A DNA stretch of 45,550 nucleotides from an uncultured Lachnospiraceae bacterium (GTDB lineage: Bacteria; Bacillota; Clostridia; Lachnospirales; Lachnospiraceae), in NCBI GenBank assembly GCA_905234595.1, contig CAJOID010000016.1, forward strand, positions 19,728-65,277, read 5' to 3'. The notes under the pieces are model-generated. The model was not told the DNA's origin. It did no database searches and saw nothing but the letters and a program-made list of their open reading frames with translations. Both the position numbers and the translations under genes were made by a program. Shown one piece after another: positions 41,343-45,550 of this stretch (positions within the stretch are counted from its first letter, which is position 1; each line of letters begins with the position of its first letter).

Positions 41343-42400
41343 TGGATATATCGGTGTGCGTGATCGCGCGTAATGAAGACAATCATATCGAAGAATGCTT
41401 GAAGCGCCTGCGTCCCTGCAAGTTCGAGGTCGTAGTGGTTGATACCGGATCGATCGACAGGACCATGGAACTGGCTGCGAAATACACGGATAACATATAC
41501 CAGTTTCAATGGATCAGCGATTTCTCCGCTGCCCGTAATTACAGTGTAGAGCAGGCGAGCAACGACTGGATCCTGATCATAGACTGCGACGAATACCTGG
41601 AAAACGTGAATCTGCTCGACATAGACCGTATCTGCAGGGACAATCCCGACAAGATAGGTCTGATACAGCGCAACAACCCGTATACGATCCAGGGACAGAA
41701 GACGATCGTGACCGAGCGCATAGGGCGGCTTTTCAACCGTAAGTACTGCCATTACGCCGGATCTATCCATGAGCGCGTCATGCCCATAGACGGATCGGAA
41801 CCCGAGTACGTGGAGGTGCCGCTCACCATCTATCATGAGGGCTATGTCACGGAGTCCGATAAGAGGACCCGTGCCACACGTAACCTCGAGATGCTGCTCG
41901 CAGATGTGCGTGAGAACGGTCCCGACGCATATAAGTACTATCAGATGGGACGCAGCTACGTCTATATGAATGACAATGCCAAGGCAATCAGTTACTATGA
42001 GATGGGACTGGACCTGGCTAACGATCCCAAACAGGCCTATGTGGCCAGCATGATGGAATCATACGGATACTGCCTGCTGGATATGGATGAGTCGTATGCG
42101 AAGATGGATTATATCGATAAGTTCTACGATGCATATTCATTCCGTGCTGACTTCCTGTATCTGGCCGGGATGATGTGCATGAAACTCGGAGATCTGGACA
42201 GGGCTTATCGCGAGTTTGATAAGGCTACGGGTATCAAGATATTCAACCGCAGCGGCACGAGCGACTACAGAGCATTTTTCCAGATGGGCAATATCCGCGA
42301 ACTGCAGGGGGACAAGGATGCCGCCCGTGAGTTATACGAGAAGTGCGGCGATTTCGCACCGGCATTGGCAAAGCTGTCGAGTATGGGCGAGACGGATTGA
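41342..42400 (+). CDS. GT2 glycosyltransferase with C-terminal helical (TPR-like) repeats
   Basis: This 352-residue protein starts MDISVCVIARNEDNHIEECL, with VVVDTGSIDRTMELA and the DxD-like IIDCDEYLENV near residue 80: a short GT2 domain ending at about 165 (YAGSIHERVMP, then IYHEGYV). The rest is made of helical hairpins of about 34 residues (DAYKYYQMGRSYVYMNDNAK, then DRAYREFDKATGI) like TPRs. GT2-TPR proteins of this kind occur in glycopeptide and surface-protein or flagellin glycosylation (SunS-like). Its target is unknown. It shares a TGATG junction with purC, so it is probably translated from the same mRNA. An upstream in-frame GTG (41339) is an alternative start. Confidence 0.88.
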   Translation: MDISVCVIARNEDNHIEECLKRLRPCKFEVVVVDTGSIDRTMELAAKYTDNIYQFQWISDFSAARNYSVEQASNDWILIIDCDEYLENVNLLDIDRICRDNPDKIGLIQRNNPYTIQGQKTIVTERIGRLFNRKYCHYAGSIHERVMPIDGSEPEYVEVPLTIYHEGYVTESDKRTRATRNLEMLLADVRENGPDAYKYYQMGRSYVYMNDNAKAISYYEMGLDLANDPKQAYVASMMESYGYCLLDMDESYAKMDYIDKFYDAYSFRADFLYLAGMMCMKLGDLDRAYREFDKATGIKIFNRSGTSDYRAFFQMGNIRELQGDKDAARELYEKCGDFAPALAKLSSMGETD

Positions 42401-42452
42401 GTAAAATATATATATTCTGACGATTGTTTTTTATATGGTAATAGCCGAAAAT

Positions 42453-42484
42453 ATGAGCGTGGGGAAACTCACGCTCATTTTTGT
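42453..42484 (+). terminator. Intrinsic terminator after the purC-GT2 unit
   Basis: Arms ATGAGCGTG (42453-42461) and CACGCTCAT (42470-42478) pair perfectly around GGGAAACT, with a good U-tract (TTTTTGTTGT) behind. The U-tract runs directly into a weak -10-like TGTGACAAT in front of the next gene. Confidence 0.9.
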
Positions 42485-42523
42485 TGTGACAATAGGGTTT
42501 ATGACCCACAGGAGGAGACGATT

Positions 42524-43363
42524 ATGAAAAAGAAAATGGTAAGTGTACTTCTGGCATCTGCTATGGTACTCAGCCTTTCGGCATGCGGCAAGACCGAAGA
42601 GGCAGCCGAGGCTCCCGCCAATGAGGTAGAAGAGACTGCTGAGGAGACTGCCGAAGCACCTGCAGCTGAAGCCGAGACCGAAACAGCAGCAGAAACCGAG
42701 GAGACTGCAGAGGCAGCAGGCGATGTGATGAGCTATGCCGATTACGCAGCAGCCGATGTGGACACCGAAGTGACCGTAGAGACCTATGTACAGGCTAAGC
42801 AGGGCTGGTGGGAGAACGAAGGCGTAGGAATGGCTACATTCTATACCCAGGATGAGGACGGTGCTTATTTCCTGTATAACATGCCCTGCAGCGAGGAAGA
42901 TTATAACAAGATGGTACCCGGTACCAAGATCAGGGTTAAGGGCTTCAAGTCCGAGTGGTCCGGCGAAGTTGAGATCACCGATGCTACTTATGAGATCATC
43001 GACGGTAACTACGTAGCCAAGGCTACCGATGTAACAGACAAGCTCGGTGCCGATGATCTGGCTGACTACATGAACCAGTTCGTAGCATTCAAGGGCATGA
43101 CCGTAGAGGGTTCAGGTGATGACGGTGCAGCATTCCTGTACAACTGGGACGGTTCCGGTTCACAGGGTGATGACCTGTACTTCAACGTATCCAAGGACGG
43201 CAAGACCTACACATTCTGCGTAGAGTCTTATCTGTGCGGATCCGACACCGACGTATACAAGGCTGTTGAGGGTCTTAACGTAGGTGACACCATCGACGTA
43301 GAGGGCTTCATGTACTGGTATGAGGGACCTCAGCCTCACATCACAAGCGTAACCGTTAAGTAA
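42524..43363 (+). CDS. Lipoprotein with Glu/Ala-rich linker and two OB-fold-like domains
   Basis: This 279-residue protein has a signal peptide and lipobox LSAC (Cys21). Residues about 24-65 are a Glu/Ala/Thr-rich linker that probably crosses the cell wall. Two similar beta-rich domains follow (about 75-165 and 175-279). Each has an AYFLYNMPCSEEDY or AAFLYNWDGSGSQGDD strand and ends with a KIRVKGFKSEWSGEVEIT or TIDVEGFMYWYEGPQPHIT strand; this is the pattern of OB-fold nucleic-acid- or sugar-binding modules (the tRNA_anti/BOF type). The function is not known. It starts with GGAGGAG before ATG and is monocistronic between two terminators. Its frequent GTA and ACC codons suggest good expression. 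Confidence 0.82.
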   Translation: MKKKMVSVLLASAMVLSLSACGKTEEAAEAPANEVEETAEETAEAPAAEAETETAAETEETAEAAGDVMSYADYAAADVDTEVTVETYVQAKQGWWENEGVGMATFYTQDEDGAYFLYNMPCSEEDYNKMVPGTKIRVKGFKSEWSGEVEITDATYEIIDGNYVAKATDVTDKLGADDLADYMNQFVAFKGMTVEGSGDDGAAFLYNWDGSGSQGDDLYFNVSKDGKTYTFCVESYLCGSDTDVYKAVEGLNVGDTIDVEGFMYWYEGPQPHITSVTVK

Positions 43364-43399
43364 TAAGGTTTCGCGGATACTTTTCATATCTGTAAAATG

Positions 43400-43440
43400 C
43401 AGAGCGTACGGACGATCATCCGTGCGCTCTGTTTATTTAT
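43400..43440 (+). terminator. Intrinsic terminator between the lipoprotein gene and ppdK
   Basis: Arms 43400-43412 and 43419-43431 pair along 13 positions with one G-T, closing on CGATCA, followed by TTTATTTATG. It separates the lipoprotein gene from ppdK. Confidence 0.85.
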
Positions 43441-43452
43441 GCTCATTTTTGT

Positions 43453-43460
43453 TGTATAAT
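43453..43460 (+). promoter_or_regulatory. Putative -10 promoter element for ppdK
   Basis: TG-TATAAT (43453-43460) lies directly after a T-run; no good -35 is present (TTTATT at 17 bases). It shares GCTCATTTTTGTTGT (43441-43455) with 42473-42487. The leader would be about 55 bases and contains GGGGGA before ATG 43522. Confidence 0.55.
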
Positions 43461-43521
43461 CTAATTTACGACGTCACTATTTTTCGTCTAAAAATCTAAT
43501 TCTTTTCAAGGGGGACTAGCT

Positions 43522-45550
43522 ATGGCTCATAAAAAATGGGTGTATCTGTTTACCGAGGGTAACGCAAACATGCGTGAGCTCCTGGGTGGCAAGGGCGCGA
43601 ATCTGGCAGAGATGACCAACATCGGTCTGCCTGTACCACAGGGATTCACGGTTACCACGGAAGCTTGTAATCAGTATTACGAAGACGGCAGACAGATCAA
43701 TGACGAGATCATGAGCTCCATCATGGAGTTCGTGGGTCGTATAGAGATGATCAATGACAAGTATTTCGGAGATCCCGAGAAACCGCTCCTCGTATCGGTA
43801 CGAAGCGGTGCGCGTGCTTCGATGCCTGGTATGATGGACACTATCCTGAACCTGGGCTTAAACGAAGAGGTTGTCGATGCCATGATCGCAGGCAATCCGG
43901 ATCCCAAGTTCGAACGTTTCGTTTATGATTCCTATCGCAGATTCATACAGATGTTCTCCGATGTCGTAATGGGCGTAGGCAAGAAGCATTTCGAGCAGCT
44001 CATCGATGCGATGAAGGAGAAAAAAGGTGTTAAGTTCGACGTAGACTTAACCGCCGAGGATCTGAAGGAACTCGCTGAGCAGTTCAAGGAAGAGTATAAG
44101 AACGAGCTCGGTGAGGAATTCCCTACCGATCCCATCGTACAGCTCAAGGAAGCCATCAAGGCCGTATTCCGTTCATGGGATAACCCGAGAGCAAACGTAT
44201 ACCGTCGTGACAACGACATCCCTTACAGCTGGGGTACAGCGGTTTCAGTTATGCCCATGGTATTCGGTAACCTGAACAACAACTCCGGTACAGGTGTTGC
44301 ATTTACCCGTGACCCCGCTACCGGTGAGAAGAAGCTGATGGGTGAGTTCCTGGTTAACGCACAGGGCGAGGACGTGGTCGCAGGTATCCGTACTCCCATG
44401 CACATCAGCGAGATGGAGCAGAAGTTCCCCGAAGCATATGACCAGTTCACCAAGGTATGCAAGATCCTCGAGAAGCACTACCGTGATATGCAGGATATGG
44501 AGTTCACCGTAGAGAACGGCAAACTCTACATGCTGCAGTGCCGTAACGGTAAGCGTACCGCTCAGGCCGCATTAAAGATCGCATGCGATCTCGTGGATGA
44601 AGGCCGCAAGACCGAAGAAGAAGCAGTAGCCATGATCGATCCCCGTAACCTCGATACTCTGCTGCATCCTCAGTTCGACAGCGGTGAGATCAAGAAGGCC
44701 GAGCCTATTGGCAAGGGCCTCGGAGCATCACCCGGTGCTGCCTGCGGTAAGATCGTATTCTCGGCAGAGGATGCCGAGGCATGGTTCGAGAGAGGAGAGA
44801 AAGTCGTACTCGTACGTCTCGAGACCAGCCCTGAAGATATCACCGGTATGAAGGTTGCCCAGGGAATACTTACCGTCCGCGGCGGTATGACATCACATGC
44901 AGCCGTTGTAGCCAGAGGTATGGGTACCTGCTGTGTATCCGGCTGCGGTGACATCGTGATGGATGAAGAGAACAAGAAATTCACCCTCGCAGGCAAGACC
45001 TTTAAAGAAGGCGATTATATATCACTCGACGGTTCCACAGGTAATATCTATGACGGCATCATTCCTACCGTTGATGCTACTATAGCAGGTGAGTTCGGCC
45101 GTATCATGGGATGGGCTGACAAGTTCCGTACCATGCAGGTCCGTACCAATGCCGACACTCCCGCAGACGCACGTAAGGCACGTGAACTCGGTGCCGAAGG
45201 TATCGGTCTGTGCCGTACAGAGCACATGTTCTTCGAGCCCGACAGGATCGATGCATTCAGAGAGATGATCTGCTCCGACTCCGTAGAGGAGAGAGAAAAG
45301 GCACTTGATAAGATCCTGCCTTATCAGCAGGGTGACTTCGAGAAACTCTATGAAGCTCTCGAGGGTTATCCGGTAACCATCAGATTCCTCGATCCCCCGC
45401 TTCATGAGTTCGTACCCACCGAGGATGCGGATATCGAGAAGCTCGCGAAGACCAAGAATAAGAGTGTTGAAGAGATCAAAGCCATCATCGCATCACTTCA
45501 TGAGTTCAATCCCATGATGGGACACCGCGGATGCCGTCTGGCAGTAACCT
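43522..45550 (+). CDS. ppdK: Pyruvate, phosphate dikinase (3' end outside window)
   Basis: 676 codons of an enzyme of about 875 residues are present. PPDK interconverts pyruvate, ATP and phosphate with PEP, AMP and diphosphate, and in Clostridia it works in pyrophosphate-linked glycolysis. It starts MAHKKWVYLFTEGNANMREL with LLGGKGANLAEMTNIGLPVP (the ATP-binding start), GNLNNNSGTGVAFTRDPATG (about residues 250-270) and the phosphohistidine site GGMTSHAAVVARGMG, with His at about 459, near His455 of the Clostridium symbiosum enzyme. The PEP-binding barrel is just beginning (GLCRTEHMFFEPDR). The reading frame is still open at the right edge. Confidence 0.96.
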   Translation, partial: MAHKKWVYLFTEGNANMRELLGGKGANLAEMTNIGLPVPQGFTVTTEACNQYYEDGRQINDEIMSSIMEFVGRIEMINDKYFGDPEKPLLVSVRSGARASMPGMMDTILNLGLNEEVVDAMIAGNPDPKFERFVYDSYRRFIQMFSDVVMGVGKKHFEQLIDAMKEKKGVKFDVDLTAEDLKELAEQFKEEYKNELGEEFPTDPIVQLKEAIKAVFRSWDNPRANVYRRDNDIPYSWGTAVSVMPMVFGNLNNNSGTGVAFTRDPATGEKKLMGEFLVNAQGEDVVAGIRTPMHISEMEQKFPEAYDQFTKVCKILEKHYRDMQDMEFTVENGKLYMLQCRNGKRTAQAALKIACDLVDEGRKTEEEAVAMIDPRNLDTLLHPQFDSGEIKKAEPIGKGLGASPGAACGKIVFSAEDAEAWFERGEKVVLVRLETSPEDITGMKVAQGILTVRGGMTSHAAVVARGMGTCCVSGCGDIVMDEENKKFTLAGKTFKEGDYISLDGSTGNIYDGIIPTVDATIAGEFGRIMGWADKFRTMQVRTNADTPADARKARELGAEGIGLCRTEHMFFEPDRIDAFREMICSDSVEEREKALDKILPYQQGDFEKLYEALEGYPVTIRFLDPPLHEFVPTEDADIEKLAKTKNKSVEEIKAIIASLHEFNPMMGHRGCRLAVT

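Noticed and set aside
1-45550. CRISPR array, prophage, integrase, rRNA or tRNA genes.
   Set aside because: No regular spaced repeats, phage or recombinase proteins, or tRNA-like cloverleafs were seen on either strand by eye.

Overview
The window looks like a chromosomal segment of a motile, low-GC-phylum but roughly 50% GC Clostridia, most likely Lachnospiraceae (Butyrivibrio/Roseburia-like). Pointers are GH25 lysozymes with Big_2 repeats, DUF975 membrane proteins, an MscL with a zinc-ribbon tail, a FliW/CsrA pair, pyruvate phosphate dikinase, strong AGGAGG-type ribosome sites and extended -10 (TGnTATAAT) promoters. The family is an inference; no rRNA or tRNA is present to confirm it.

Region 1 (1-18485) is a cell-surface polysaccharide locus, all on the + strand. 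It holds two GH25 muramidases, dTDP-sugar genes rfbB, rfbA and rfbC (no rfbD in the window), a polyprenyl-type GT2, an O-acyltransferase, a GT-C-like membrane protein, a Wzm/Wzt-type ABC exporter whose ATPase has a Wzt-like C-terminal domain, a methyltransferase-kinase fusion resembling a WbdD-type chain terminator, and two large GT2 enzymes. The last five genes are tightly packed, with ATGA overlaps at two junctions. Intergenic gaps carry long hairpins; two of them (8669-8853, 16305-16493) are copies of one element whose stems differ by compensating changes.

Region 2 (18486-24366) starts with a compact candidate type I toxin-antitoxin locus: a 30-residue hydrophobic peptide on the - strand, facing a + strand small RNA, with two consensus promoters, a shared hairpin and an inverted repeat at both transcript starts. 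Phosphoglucomutase pgcA (glucose-1-phosphate for RfbA), a DUF975 protein and two more GT2 genes follow; the first GT2 gene appears to be read from a leaderless mRNA.

Region 3 (24367-32518) holds mscL (- strand) and a late flagellar operon behind a sigma-28 promoter: flgM, flgN, two flgK paralogues, flgL, fliW, csrA. A separate coiled-coil gene (also apparently leaderless) follows.

Region 4 (32519-45550) is mostly metabolic: ornithine carbamoyltransferase, a CE2-like esterase, a Ca/Na antiporter, a polar amino-acid ABC transporter with a HAD phosphatase, an OGG1-type glycosylase, a frameshifted lipoprotein gene, purC, a GT2 with helical repeats, an OB-fold-like lipoprotein, and ppdK, which runs off the right edge. 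The left edge also cuts a gene (the first GH25).
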